From DASXMT01 sp963803065 (lineage in GTDB: Bacteria; Actinomycetota; Acidimicrobiia; Acidimicrobiales; RAAP-2): 64,000 nucleotides of DNA. Position numbers and translations under genes: made by a program. This document shows, piece after piece, positions 51,043-59,632 of this stretch. The stretch is from contig CAWDKW010000013.1 in NCBI GenBank assembly GCA_963803065.1, positions 165,452 through 229,451 on the forward strand, read 5' to 3'. Within the stretch, counting starts at the first letter, position 1, and the number at the start of each line of letters is the position of its first letter. The notes under the pieces are model-generated. The model was given only the letters and a program-made list of their open reading frames with translations. It made no database searches and was not told the DNA's origin.

Positions 51043-52592
51043 TCCCGCATACCACCGTCGTCACGGGCCTCGGCCTGGCCGCGCTCATGGCCTCCGCGCT
51101 CATGGGCCATGAGCTCCCGCTACCTCGCCCCCGGCGAAGCCGGTCCCGCTCCGCCGCCTACCTCGGCACGGCACGCGACGTACCGAAGGCATCGGTCCGG
51201 CGCCCCACTGCTCCGCCCGCCCGCCGGCAACGGCGGCTCGAGCGGCGCACGCCGGCCCGGTGGGCGCGGCCGGGTGACCTCCGGTTGCTCCGGTACCGGC
51301 CGCCGGCCGAAGGGCGCCTCGTCCTCGGGCGGTCGGGCCGGCTGACGCTGGCCGCCGAGGCGTCGCAGTCGGTGGTCGTCTTCGGACCGACCCAGAGCAG
51401 GAAGACGACCGGGTTCGCAGTGCCGGCCATCCTTCGATGGCAGGGCCCGGTGGTGGCCACCAGCGTGAAGACCGACCTGGTGCGTGAGACGATGGGTTGG
51501 CGTGAGCGCTGCGGTGCGGTCTCGTGCTTCGACCCGAGCGGCTCGACCGGCCTACCGGTAGCGCACTGGTCACCACTCGATCGTTCGCGGACCTGGTCGG
51601 GGGCCCGCAAGACGGCGGCGTCGCTGACCGAGGTGGCCAAGGGCGGCAACGGGCCAATGACCGACGGGGACTTCTGGTACGCCACGGCGGCCAAGCTGCT
51701 CGCTCCGCTGCTCTTCGCCGCGGCCTCCGGTGGTCGCGACATGGCCGACGTGGTGCGGTGGGTCGACACCCAGGAGGAGTCCGAGGTCTTCGACCTCCTC
51801 GACGCGGCCGGCGTGCGCGAGGCCGCCCAGGCCGCCCAGTCGAGCTTCGGGAAGGAGGACCGTCAACGGAGCTCGATCTACACGACGGCCGAGACCGTGC
51901 TCGAGCCCTTTGCCGACCCTCCGGTCGCCATGGCTCCGTCCAGGTCGAGCAGCGTCGACCCGCAACGCCTCATCGCCGAGGGCGGCACCCTCTACCTCTG
52001 CGCCCCCGCCCACGACCAGCGCCGCCTGAGCCCACTGTTCAGCGCCGTGGTGCGACAGGTCGTCGAGGAGGCCTACGAGACCGTCACCCGCACCGGGCGC
52101 CCTCTCGATCCACCGCTCCTCGTCGTCCTGGACGAGGTGGCCAATATCGCCCCGTTGGGAGACCTCGACACGCTGGCCTCGACGGCCGCCGGCCACGGCA
52201 TCCAGCTGGTGACCATCTGGCAGGACCTGGCCCAGGTCACCGCCCGCTACGGCGCCAAAGCGGCGACGGTGGTCAACAACCATCGGGCCAAGGTCTTCCT
52301 GTCCGGCATCTCCGACCCCTCGACCCTCGACCACGCCAGCCATCTCATCGGTGACGAGGAGCTTCACCTGCCCGCCACCACCTCGGGTGGCGAAGGTGGC
52401 CCCACCACCACCCGTTCGCCCACCACCCGGCGGCTGGTTCCGCCCGACGCATTGCGCCGGATCGCCCCCGGCGAGGGCGTGCTCATCTACGGCGGACTCC
52501 CGCCGGCTCGGCTCAGCCTCCGCTCCTGGTTCGAAGACCCGCTCCTCGCCGAGCGGGGAAGGATCGTCCACGGGGACGGACCGACCGGTTGA
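51039..52592 (+). CDS. VirD4/TraG-like coupling protein
   Basis: 517 residues. A single N-terminal membrane segment is followed by an Arg-rich stretch, Walker A FGPTQSRKTTG (about 115-125), the linker TKTDLVRETMGW-like region and Walker B LLVVLDEVANIAPL (about 360-373). GIQLVTIWQDLAQVTARYG and the late VFLSGISDPSTLDHAS fit the TraM-recognition domain of type IV coupling proteins. It would pass substrate to the channel. No relaxase is encoded nearby. Confidence 0.85.
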   Translation: MIPHTTVVTGLGLAALMASALMGHELPLPRPRRSRSRSAAYLGTARDVPKASVRRPTAPPARRQRRLERRTPARWARPGDLRLLRYRPPAEGRLVLGRSGRLTLAAEASQSVVVFGPTQSRKTTGFAVPAILRWQGPVVATSVKTDLVRETMGWRERCGAVSCFDPSGSTGLPVAHWSPLDRSRTWSGARKTAASLTEVAKGGNGPMTDGDFWYATAAKLLAPLLFAAASGGRDMADVVRWVDTQEESEVFDLLDAAGVREAAQAAQSSFGKEDRQRSSIYTTAETVLEPFADPPVAMAPSRSSSVDPQRLIAEGGTLYLCAPAHDQRRLSPLFSAVVRQVVEEAYETVTRTGRPLDPPLLVVLDEVANIAPLGDLDTLASTAAGHGIQLVTIWQDLAQVTARYGAKAATVVNNHRAKVFLSGISDPSTLDHASHLIGDEELHLPATTSGGEGGPTTTRSPTTRRLVPPDALRRIAPGEGVLIYGGLPPARLSLRSWFEDPLLAERGRIVHGDGPTG

Positions 52593-52634
52593 GCCCGCTC
52601 CCCCCAGGCGGGACAGGGCGACGGTAGCCGGTGG

Positions 52635-53699
52635 TCATCGGCTGAGGTCAGGCTGGCCTGAGGTGAGCGACCGTAGCGCGGCGATCTGGCCGGCGTTTCC
52701 GATCACCACCAGGACGTCCCCTTCTCCGATCTCGGCCTCGGGCGGGGGGTTTGTGCGAAAGTCCTGCCCGGGGTGCCGCAGGGCGAGGACGAGCGATCCG
52801 GTTTGCGCGTGGACGCGGGCGCTCCGAAGGCTCTCACCGATGAGGGGCGAGCCAGCGGGCACGGCGATCTCCTCGAGCCGGAACTCGAGGCTTCCGTCGT
52901 GCATGACGACGTCCAGGAATTCGGCCACATGTGGTTGTACGGCGAGCGCGGCCATTCGGGCACCGCCGAGGTCCTGGGGGTTGACACACCGGTCGGCGCC
53001 GGCCTGCAACAGTTTCGGGACAGCGGCCTCGGAGGCGGCCCGGGAGACGATGAACAGGTTCGGGCACATGGAGCGGCTCGTCAGCGTCACGTACAGGTTG
53101 TCGGCGTCGGTGTTGAGGGCGGTGACGAGGACGCGGGCCCTGTCGATGCCGGCGGCACGCAGGACCTCTTCGTCGGTTGCATCGCCGGACACGAAGTGGC
53201 CGTTGACCGTGGCGAGGCGCTCGGCCGAGGTGTCGATCACCACCACGTCGGTTCGCGAAGCGCTCAGGTAGTTGGCGATCGACCGTCCGACCCGTCCCCA
53301 ACCGCAGAGGATCACATGGTCCTCCAACTCCTTGATCTGCCGTTCCATCCTGCGCCTCCCGAAGGTGTCGGCGAGGTATCCCTCGACGAAAATCTCAATC
53401 AACACGCTGAAGGTGTATGCCGCGGTGCCGACACCGGTGAGGATCAGCACGATCGTGAACACCTTCTCTCCCGGACTGAAGGTGTGCACCTCGCCAAAAC
53501 CGACGGTGGTGACGGTGATGACCGTCTGGAACACCGAATCGAGCACGCCGAAGCCGAACGAGACGTAGCCAACCGTGCCGCCGGCAATGACGAGGAGAAA
53601 TCCGATCAGTCCCGCCCTCAGCCTCCTGGCCGTGCCTACAGGATGCTCAGGATTCCGACGATGCCCCGGGTTTCGGCGATAGGGCATGGCCGGTGGCAT
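52635..53699 (-). CDS. Two-TM potassium channel with RCK domain
   Basis: 354 residues. Two membrane helices (about 28-48 and 78-105) flank a pore loop with selectivity filter TVGFG (65-69), a variant of TVGYG. An RCK/TrkA-N Rossmann domain follows (VILCGWGRVGRSIANYL, VVVIDTSAERL) and then a TrkA-C domain. This is the MthK/Kch architecture of ligand-gated K+ channels. ATG 53699 or ATG 53687. It converges on the secretion-like operon. Confidence 0.88.
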   Translation of the reverse strand: MPPAMPYRRNPGHRRNPEHPVGTARRLRAGLIGFLLVIAGGTVGYVSFGFGVLDSVFQTVITVTTVGFGEVHTFSPGEKVFTIVLILTGVGTAAYTFSVLIEIFVEGYLADTFGRRRMERQIKELEDHVILCGWGRVGRSIANYLSASRTDVVVIDTSAERLATVNGHFVSGDATDEEVLRAAGIDRARVLVTALNTDADNLYVTLTSRSMCPNLFIVSRAASEAAVPKLLQAGADRCVNPQDLGGARMAALAVQPHVAEFLDVVMHDGSLEFRLEEIAVPAGSPLIGESLRSARVHAQTGSLVLALRHPGQDFRTNPPPEAEIGEGDVLVVIGNAGQIAALRSLTSGQPDLSR

Positions 53700-53780
53700 G
53701 TCACATTGTGGCCCACCCGGTCGAACGTGCCCATCGAGAAGGGTGGGAGGGGCAGGCTTTCCCGCTGACCGGCAAGTGGT

Positions 53781-53786
53781 TACGGT
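53781..53786 (+). promoter_or_regulatory. -10 element TACGGT of the P450 gene
   Basis: TACGGT eight bases before ATG 53795. Confidence 0.5.
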
Positions 53787-53794
53787 TGGCCACG

Positions 53795-55051
53795 ATGCAG
53801 GTGACAGCCGGCATTCCCAATGAGCGCCCGGTCTTCGACCCGTTCGACCCCCGATGGTCGAGTGATCCCTACCCGCTCTACGCCGAGCTTCGCCAGCGTG
53901 CCCCGGTCCACCGCAACGAGATGGGCTTCTGGGTCTTCGCCCGCCACGCTGACTGCCTGGCCCTCCTGCGGGACCGCCGGGTCAGCTCGGATGGGTCCAA
54001 CATCGACCTCGACCGCATGCCGGGCGGGTTCCGGCCCCAACTGGCCGACGATCCGGTGGCCTCGGCCATGGTGACCATGCGACCCTTCCTCTTTCGGGAC
54101 CCGCCCGACCACACCCGGCTCCGCGGCCTGGTGGCCAAGGCGTTCACGCCCCGGGTGGTCGAGTCGCTGCGGGGCCGCACCCATGAGGTGGTCGACGAGT
54201 TGCTCGACGCCGCCCTGGACGCCGGAGAGGTCGACTTGCTCGAGTCGTTCGCCCACCCGCTGCCGGTGCGGATCATCTGCGACCTGCTGGGCGTGCCCAT
54301 CGAGGACCAGGATCGCTTCCGGGGATGGTCGGCGGCCCTCGCCCGAGGCCTCGACCCCGACTTCTTGCTGACCAAGGAGATCATCGACCAGCGCATCGAC
54401 GCGGTGGGTCAGTTCGCCGGCTACTTCTTCGAGCTGCTGGGCGAGCGGCGCACGGCTCCCGGGGACGACCTGTTGAGCCGCCTGGTCATGGTCGAGGAAG
54501 AGGGCAGCATGTTGAACGAGGCCGAGCTCTTGTCCACCTGCATCCTGTTGCTGGTGGCCGGGCACGAGACCACCGTGAACCTGATCGCCGGGGGGACGCT
54601 CGCCCTGCTCGAGCACCCCGACCAGCTCCAGCGCTTCCGCACCGATCCCGACGTGGTCCGCTCCGGGGTCGAGGAGATGCTGCGTTTCGTGTCGCCCGTC
54701 CAGCTCACCGGGCGCTCCCTGCTCGAGGACATGGACGTGGGCGGGGTCACCCTGCAAAAGGGCGACTTCGCCATGTTGCTGGTGGCCTCGGCCAACCACG
54801 ACCCCGATGAGTTCGAGGATCCCGAGGCGTTCGACGTCGGGCGGTCGCCCAACAACCACCTCGGTTTCGGCTTCGGCATCCATCACTGCCTCGGGGCCCC
54901 GCTGGCCCGCATGGAGGCCCAGGTGGCCCTCACCTCGCTCACCCGTCGCGCCCCCGACCTCGCCCTGAGCGGCGCCGACAGGGCGATCGCCTACAAGACG
55001 AACGTGGTGCTGCGAGGCATGGAGGCGCTCCCCGTCTCGATGCGGGGCTGA
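53795..55051 (+). CDS. Cytochrome P450
   Basis: 418-residue soluble bacterial P450. The I-helix motif AGHETT, the ExxR pair in EEMLRF and the haem loop FGFGIHHCLGAPLAR with axial Cys365 are all present. Its N-terminal RWSSDPYPLYAELRQRAPVHR is typical of the CYP107/CYP105-like group. No ferredoxin gene is adjacent. Start chosen from the -10 spacing. Substrate unknown. Confidence 0.92.
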   Translation: MQVTAGIPNERPVFDPFDPRWSSDPYPLYAELRQRAPVHRNEMGFWVFARHADCLALLRDRRVSSDGSNIDLDRMPGGFRPQLADDPVASAMVTMRPFLFRDPPDHTRLRGLVAKAFTPRVVESLRGRTHEVVDELLDAALDAGEVDLLESFAHPLPVRIICDLLGVPIEDQDRFRGWSAALARGLDPDFLLTKEIIDQRIDAVGQFAGYFFELLGERRTAPGDDLLSRLVMVEEEGSMLNEAELLSTCILLLVAGHETTVNLIAGGTLALLEHPDQLQRFRTDPDVVRSGVEEMLRFVSPVQLTGRSLLEDMDVGGVTLQKGDFAMLLVASANHDPDEFEDPEAFDVGRSPNNHLGFGFGIHHCLGAPLARMEAQVALTSLTRRAPDLALSGADRAIAYKTNVVLRGMEALPVSMRG

Positions 55052-55077
55052 CCCCGGTCGCTCAGCGACTCTGTGGC

Positions 55078-55959
55078 TCAGCGGCTCCGTGCAGCGGCCC
55101 GGTCGAACACCGGCTGCAGCCCGTCGAGTTGGCTGCGCACGTCGTCGACGCTCATGGGGACGATGAGCGCCGAGACGGCGTCGGCCCCGGCGAGGGCATA
55201 GCGCTCGGCGATGTCGGCATCGAGCGGCTTGAAGTACGGGCACACGGTCACCCGGACCTCCGACCGGGTCCGTCCCTCAGCCGACAACAGCTGGTCCAGA
55301 CGGGCCAGGGGTGCGGCCAGCTCCTCCGGTTCCCGGTTGAAGGTGTGCCATCCCTGTCCGAACCGGGCGGTGCGCCGGAGGGCGGCGTCGCTCTCCCCGC
55401 CGATGTGGACGGGCGGTTGCGGCTGCTGGATCGGCTTGGGGAACATGGCACAGGGATCGAGCGAGTAGAACTCGCCCCGGTATGAGGAGGTCTCGTCGCA
55501 CCACAGGGTGTGCAGGACCTGGAGGTACTCGTCGGTCCGCGCACCCCGGCGGGGCCAGGGGACGCCGACGGCGTCGAATTCCTCTTTGAGCCAACCGACG
55601 CCGATCCCGACGTCGACCCGGCCGTTCGACAGCCAGTCCACGGTGGCCACCTCCTTGGCCGTGTAGACCGGGTTGCGCTGGGGCAGCAGCACCATGGCCG
55701 TGCCCAGCCGCACGGTGGAGGTGTGGGCGGCGAGGAAGGACAGGGTGTTGAGGGGCTCGAGCAAGCCGGACCCCGGCGGCGAGGGGACCTTCCCGTCCTC
55801 GGCGTAGGGGTAGGACGATGCGTACTCGTCGAACAGCACCACGTGCTCGCCCACCCAGATGCAGCCGGCCCCGCGCTCCTCGGCCTCAGCGCCGACGGCG
55901 GCCAGGACCTCAGGGGTGGCGAACGGATTGGCCGTCGGTACCCACAGGTCGATGCGCAT
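55078..55959 (-). CDS. LLM-class F420-dependent oxidoreductase
   Basis: 293-residue luciferase-like TIM-barrel enzyme. VGEHVVLFDEYASSYPYAEDG, RLGTAMVLLPQRNPVYTAKEVATVDWLSNGRVDVGIGVGWLKEEF and PVHIGGESDAALRRTARFGQGW are characteristic of F420 rather than FMN members. Substrate unknown. It begins three bases after the amidase stop and is cotranscribed with it. Confidence 0.87.
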   Translation of the reverse strand: MRIDLWVPTANPFATPEVLAAVGAEAEERGAGCIWVGEHVVLFDEYASSYPYAEDGKVPSPPGSGLLEPLNTLSFLAAHTSTVRLGTAMVLLPQRNPVYTAKEVATVDWLSNGRVDVGIGVGWLKEEFDAVGVPWPRRGARTDEYLQVLHTLWCDETSSYRGEFYSLDPCAMFPKPIQQPQPPVHIGGESDAALRRTARFGQGWHTFNREPEELAAPLARLDQLLSAEGRTRSEVRVTVCPYFKPLDADIAERYALAGADAVSALIVPMSVDDVRSQLDGLQPVFDRAAARSR

Positions 55960-55962
55960 GGC

Positions 55963-57375
55963 TCAGTGCGGCGCTCCCGGTGCGAGGAGCGGCCAGGGCC
56001 GCTCACGTTCGGCGATCCGGGCCAGGTCCAACAACAGCTGCTCCTCGTGGTGACGCCCGATGACCTGGAGGCTGACCGGCAGCCCGTCGACCGTCCCCGC
56101 CGGGATGGCCACGGCCGGGTTGCCGGTCAGGTTGGCCGGGATGGTCAGCGCACCGTTGTTGCTGATGGCATCCTCGAAGCCCACCGCGGCGATCAGGTCG
56201 ATGTCGCCCACCGTGGTGGGCATCGGCCCCTCGGCGGCGAAGGCCACGTCGGGGTTGGAGACGGTCAAGACGAAGTCGGCCTGGTCGAAGATGTCGGCCA
56301 TCGTCTCGTTCACCTTGATCCGGAACATCTCGGTCGCCCCCGCCGTCGACACGTTGAGGTTGTAGGTGGCGAGGTTCATCCCCAGCTGGATCTCCGGGGT
56401 CAGGTCGTCGTTGCACGCGGGGTAGAGGTCGCCCAGGTCTCCGGCCAGCCCGATCAGGTTGGACATGGCCCATTCCAGCCCGCCGCGGGGTAGGTCGACC
56501 GCCACGTCCACCCGCTTCAGTCCGGCGTCGGCGATCAAGGCCTCGGCCGACGCGATGACCAGGTTGACGACTTCGGGGCGGACCACGGCATTGCCCAGGT
56601 CGAGGCTGACCACTGCCCGCTTCCCGGCTAGGTCGAAGGAGTCGAGCTCTGCCTCCCAGCCCTCCACCCGGGGAAGGCTGAGGGTGTCCCGTGCGTCCCA
56701 GCCGTTGCACACATCGAACCAGCGGGCCGTGTCGCGCACCGAACGGGACACGCACCCCAGCACCACGGTGAGCGGGTTCTGGAGGGAACCCGGCCCCTTG
56801 GGGATCCGGCCGAAGGTCGATTTCAGGCCGAAGAGACCGGTGTAGCCGGCCGGGATGCGGATGGAGCCGCCCCCGTCGCCGCCACTGGCGATGGGCACGA
56901 GGCCCCCGGACACGGCAGCGGCCGAGCCACCAGACGAGCCGCCGGGCGTTCGCTCGGGGTTCCACGGGTTCCGGGTGGTGCCGTGCAGCTTGGTGTGGGT
57001 GTAGTTGACGCCCCCGAACTCCGAGGCCGTGGTCTGTCCGACGAGGATGGCGCCGGCGCCGCGCAACCGGGTCACGTGAGTCGTGTCGTGATCGGCGATG
57101 CGGTCCTTGAACACGAGCGAGGCCTCGGTGTAGGGCCAACCGGTCACCGGCTCGAGCTCCTTCACTCCGACGGGCAGGCCGCCGAAGGGGAGCGAGACGT
57201 CGGCCGAAGCCGCCGCCGCCCGGGCTGGTTCCACGTCGACGTGGGAGAAGGCGTTCAGCTCCGAGACCTCGATGGCGGCCAGCGACTGCTCCAGCGCCTC
57301 GGTGGGGGTGATGGTGCCGGCCCGGAAGGCGTCGACCAGCGAGCAGGCGTCCTCCGGCCAGGGCTGGGCGGTCAT
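55963..57375 (-). CDS. Amidase signature family enzyme
   Basis: 470 residues. The Ser-cisSer-Lys triad is visible: Lys72 (VGVKE), Ser147 in PGGSSGGS and nucleophile Ser171 in GGDGGGSIRIP, where most members have GSDTGGS. The C-terminal PAVAIPAG...LPVSLQVIGR is typical. No GatC or GatB partner is present, so it is a free amidase. ATG 57375 lies eight bases after TAGCGT. Confidence 0.88.
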   Translation of the reverse strand: MTAQPWPEDACSLVDAFRAGTITPTEALEQSLAAIEVSELNAFSHVDVEPARAAAASADVSLPFGGLPVGVKELEPVTGWPYTEASLVFKDRIADHDTTHVTRLRGAGAILVGQTTASEFGGVNYTHTKLHGTTRNPWNPERTPGGSSGGSAAAVSGGLVPIASGGDGGGSIRIPAGYTGLFGLKSTFGRIPKGPGSLQNPLTVVLGCVSRSVRDTARWFDVCNGWDARDTLSLPRVEGWEAELDSFDLAGKRAVVSLDLGNAVVRPEVVNLVIASAEALIADAGLKRVDVAVDLPRGGLEWAMSNLIGLAGDLGDLYPACNDDLTPEIQLGMNLATYNLNVSTAGATEMFRIKVNETMADIFDQADFVLTVSNPDVAFAAEGPMPTTVGDIDLIAAVGFEDAISNNGALTIPANLTGNPAVAIPAGTVDGLPVSLQVIGRHHEEQLLLDLARIAERERPWPLLAPGAPH

Positions 57376-57383
57376 GCCGGTTG

Positions 57384-57389
57384 ACGCTA
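57384..57389 (-). promoter_or_regulatory. -10 element TAGCGT of the amidase gene
   Basis: TAGCGT on the minus strand eight bases before ATG 57375. Confidence 0.5.
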
Positions 57390-57467
57390 ACGGGAACGGA
57401 CGGGCCCCGGCCACCGCGCCGGAGGGCCACGGCAGGCGGTGCGGGCACCTGCCCCCCTCGAGGCACG

Positions 57468-57473
57468 TAGTGT
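57468..57473 (+). promoter_or_regulatory. -10 element TAGTGT of bluB
   Basis: TAGTGT eight bases before GTG 57482. Confidence 0.5.
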
Positions 57474-57481
57474 CGGCTCCA

Positions 57482-58120
57482 GTGAGCACCCCTCCGCCCG
57501 AGCCGGCCCGCCTCTACGACGTGATCCACCGCCGACGGGACGTGCGCGCCGAGTTCGTGGGCGGGAAGATCGAACCCGAGGTGCTCGACCGGGTGCTCCG
57601 GGCCGCCCATGCCGCCCCGAGCGTCGGCTTGACCCAGCCCTGGGACTTCGTCCTGGTCGAGGACCCCTTGGTGCGGCGGGCCTTCTGGGAGCACGTGCAG
57701 GACGAGCGTCGGGTGTTCGCCACCAGCCTCGAGGGCGCCGAGGCCGAGCGCTTCGCCGGGATCAAGATCGACGGCATCCTGGAGGCCGCCCTGTCCGTGG
57801 CCGTCACCTACGACCACGAGCGGGGGGCGCCGGCCGTCCTCGGCCGCCACGCGGTGGACGACGCCGGCCTCTATTCGGTCTGCCTGGCCATCGAGAACCT
57901 GTGGCTGGCCTGTACGGCCGAGGGCCTGGGCATGGGCTGGGTCTCCTTCTACCGGGAGGCCTTCCTGAGCGACCTCCTCGGCATCCCCGCCGGCATTCGG
58001 CCGGTGGCCTGGTTGTGCATCGGACCGGTCAGCCACATCGAGGCCGTGCCCGACCTCGAGCGCCACGGGTGGCGGAACCGGCTGCCCCTCGAGCAGGTCC
58101 TCCACCACGACCACTGGTAG
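57482..58120 (+). CDS. bluB: 5,6-Dimethylbenzimidazole synthase
   Basis: 212-residue flavin-destroying BluB of the nitroreductase fold, which makes the lower ligand of vitamin B12 from FMNH2. LYDVIHRRRDVRAEFVGG, HAAPSVGLTQPWDFV, RRAFWEHV and GMGWVSFYR match BluB better than general nitroreductases. Other cobalamin genes are absent from the window. Start GTG 57482 is set by the -10 spacing. ppgK follows with its own -10. Confidence 0.87.
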   Translation: MSTPPPEPARLYDVIHRRRDVRAEFVGGKIEPEVLDRVLRAAHAAPSVGLTQPWDFVLVEDPLVRRAFWEHVQDERRVFATSLEGAEAERFAGIKIDGILEAALSVAVTYDHERGAPAVLGRHAVDDAGLYSVCLAIENLWLACTAEGLGMGWVSFYREAFLSDLLGIPAGIRPVAWLCIGPVSHIEAVPDLERHGWRNRLPLEQVLHHDHW

Positions 58121-58127
58121 GGAGACG

Positions 58128-58133
58128 TAGCGT
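58128..58133 (+). promoter_or_regulatory. -10 element TAGCGT of ppgK
   Basis: TAGCGT six bases before ATG 58140. A GTG at 58134 directly abuts the hexamer and is unlikely as the start. Confidence 0.45.
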
Positions 58134-58139
58134 GTGGCC

Positions 58140-58979
58140 ATGAGCGACCAGGCAGACATCCCGAGCTCCATGCCGACCCCGTCGTACGGGGCAGATCCCA
58201 AGCACCCCTTCACCCTGTCCATCGACGTCGGGGCCACCGGCCTGAAGGCGTCCGTGCTCGATGCCGACGGTGCCATGGTGGCCGATCGGGTCAAGATCGC
58301 CACGACCTACCCGATGCCCCCGGAGAAGCTGATCGAGGATCTGACCAGGCTCGTGGCCCCGCTGCCCGACGCAGAGCGGGTCTCGACCGGCTTCCCCGGC
58401 ATGGTCAGGGCCGGCCACGTGCTGTCCCCTTCGCACTTCAACACCAAGCACGGGCCGGGGACCCACGTCGACCCCGATCTGGTCAAGGCGTGGCGCGGCT
58501 TCGACCTGGCGGGAGCACTGGCTACCGCGCTGGGGCGGCCGACCAAGGTGGCCAACGACGCCGACATCCAGGGGTCGGCGGTGGTGACCGGGCAGGGGCT
58601 CGAGCTGGTGATCACCCTCGGGACCGGGTTCGGGACCAGCTACTTCTACATGGGCAACCTCATGCCCCATATGGAGTTCTCCCACCATCCCTTCCGCAAG
58701 GGCGAGACCTACGACGAGCAGCTGGGCGAGCCGACCAGGAAGGAGATCGGCGAGGAGCGGTGGGCCAAGCGGGTGCACCGGGCCATCCGGAACATGCGGG
58801 AGCTCATGTTCTTCGACCACCTCTACATCGGCGGCGGGAACTCGCGGCGGTTGGACCGCGACGAACTGGATGACGACGTCACCATCGTGGACAACACCGC
58901 CGGGATCCTGGGCGGGATCAAGCTGTGGGAGACCGACCACATCGGGGTGAACGAGACCGAGGTCGACCGGGCCTCGTAG
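58140..58979 (+). CDS. ppgK: Polyphosphate glucokinase (ROK family)
   Basis: About 279 residues. PpgK phosphorylates glucose using polyphosphate or ATP. SIDVGATGLKASVLD is the phosphate-binding loop, VANDADIQGSAVV carries the catalytic Asp and VITLGTGFGTSYFYMGNLMPHMEFSHHPF replaces the zinc-binding region of other ROK kinases, as in actinobacterial PpgK. The RKGETYDEQLG stretch is also typical. A CHAD (polyphosphate-binding) protein is encoded 650 bases away. Confidence 0.9.
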   Translation: MSDQADIPSSMPTPSYGADPKHPFTLSIDVGATGLKASVLDADGAMVADRVKIATTYPMPPEKLIEDLTRLVAPLPDAERVSTGFPGMVRAGHVLSPSHFNTKHGPGTHVDPDLVKAWRGFDLAGALATALGRPTKVANDADIQGSAVVTGQGLELVITLGTGFGTSYFYMGNLMPHMEFSHHPFRKGETYDEQLGEPTRKEIGEERWAKRVHRAIRNMRELMFFDHLYIGGGNSRRLDRDELDDDVTIVDNTAGILGGIKLWETDHIGVNETEVDRAS

Positions 58980-59632
58980 ATCTGGCCGACGTAGACGTGG
59001 CCTCGTGGACGTGGCCTACGTGGACCCGGCCTCCTAGATCTGGCCCTGTAGATCTGGCCCTGTAGATCTGGTCCCGTTTGATCTGGTCCCGTTTCATCCA
59101 AGAGCGGGCTCGAGGGCACGGAGCTTCGGATGCGCTCGCAGGAAACCCCTAGTGGTGGTACGACTTGGGTAGACCGGCGTCAACGGCGGTCGACCGCGGA
59201 TAGTGACCGGAGTTGGGCATATGAGCCGCCCGGCCTCAGCCCTCGGGCGCCGGCGCCGGCGACGGCACCGCGTTGTCTCGTCGCCCGGGTTTCGTGCCCC
59301 GACGCACCGAGTGTCTCGTCGCCCACGTTTCGAAAGGCCGATTCCGGATATCCCGATTCGCCCAAACGCGGGCGGATTTGAACGCAGAGAGAAGCCCGCG
59401 GGTGCCAACGAGCTCGCATCTGGTGCTGCTCGAACGCAGGCGATCGCAGCCCCCCAATCGTCCATACTCACGGACAGTGAGGGAGTGAAGGTCTGCCTCG
59501 AGCGGCGTGCCCACCGCACCTTCGACCTCGCCAGCCCCAGCCCCAACCCGGGCCCAGCCCCAGCCCAGCCCCAGCCCCAGCCCGGCGCCCAGCCTCAGCC
59601 CGGGCCCAGCTCCCGCCCGGGCCGCCCGGGAA
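58980..59632. other. Repeat-rich intergenic region, no gene recognised
   Basis: About 650 bases without a supported gene. It begins with degenerate short repeats (GATCTGGCCCTGTA twice, GATCTGGTCCCGTTT in two near copies, 58978-59098). In the middle, TGTCTCGTCGCCC recurs near 59275 and 59310, each followed by a GTTTCG. It ends in a low-complexity CCCAGCC-rich stretch (59518-59620). Open frames on both strands are unlike proteins. Confidence 0.6.

Noticed and set aside
46184..52592. Type VII (ESX) secretion locus
   Set aside because: No WXG100, EccB or EccD-type protein; the VirB4/VirD4 and VirB6-like order fits type IV secretion.
57376..57481. Cobalamin riboswitch upstream of bluB
   Set aside because: Only about 105 bases separate the divergent genes, and a -10 lies eight bases before the start, leaving no leader.
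58978..59098. Possible CRISPR-like array
   Set aside because: Repeats are short, degenerate and of unequal spacing, with no spacers and no cas genes in the window.
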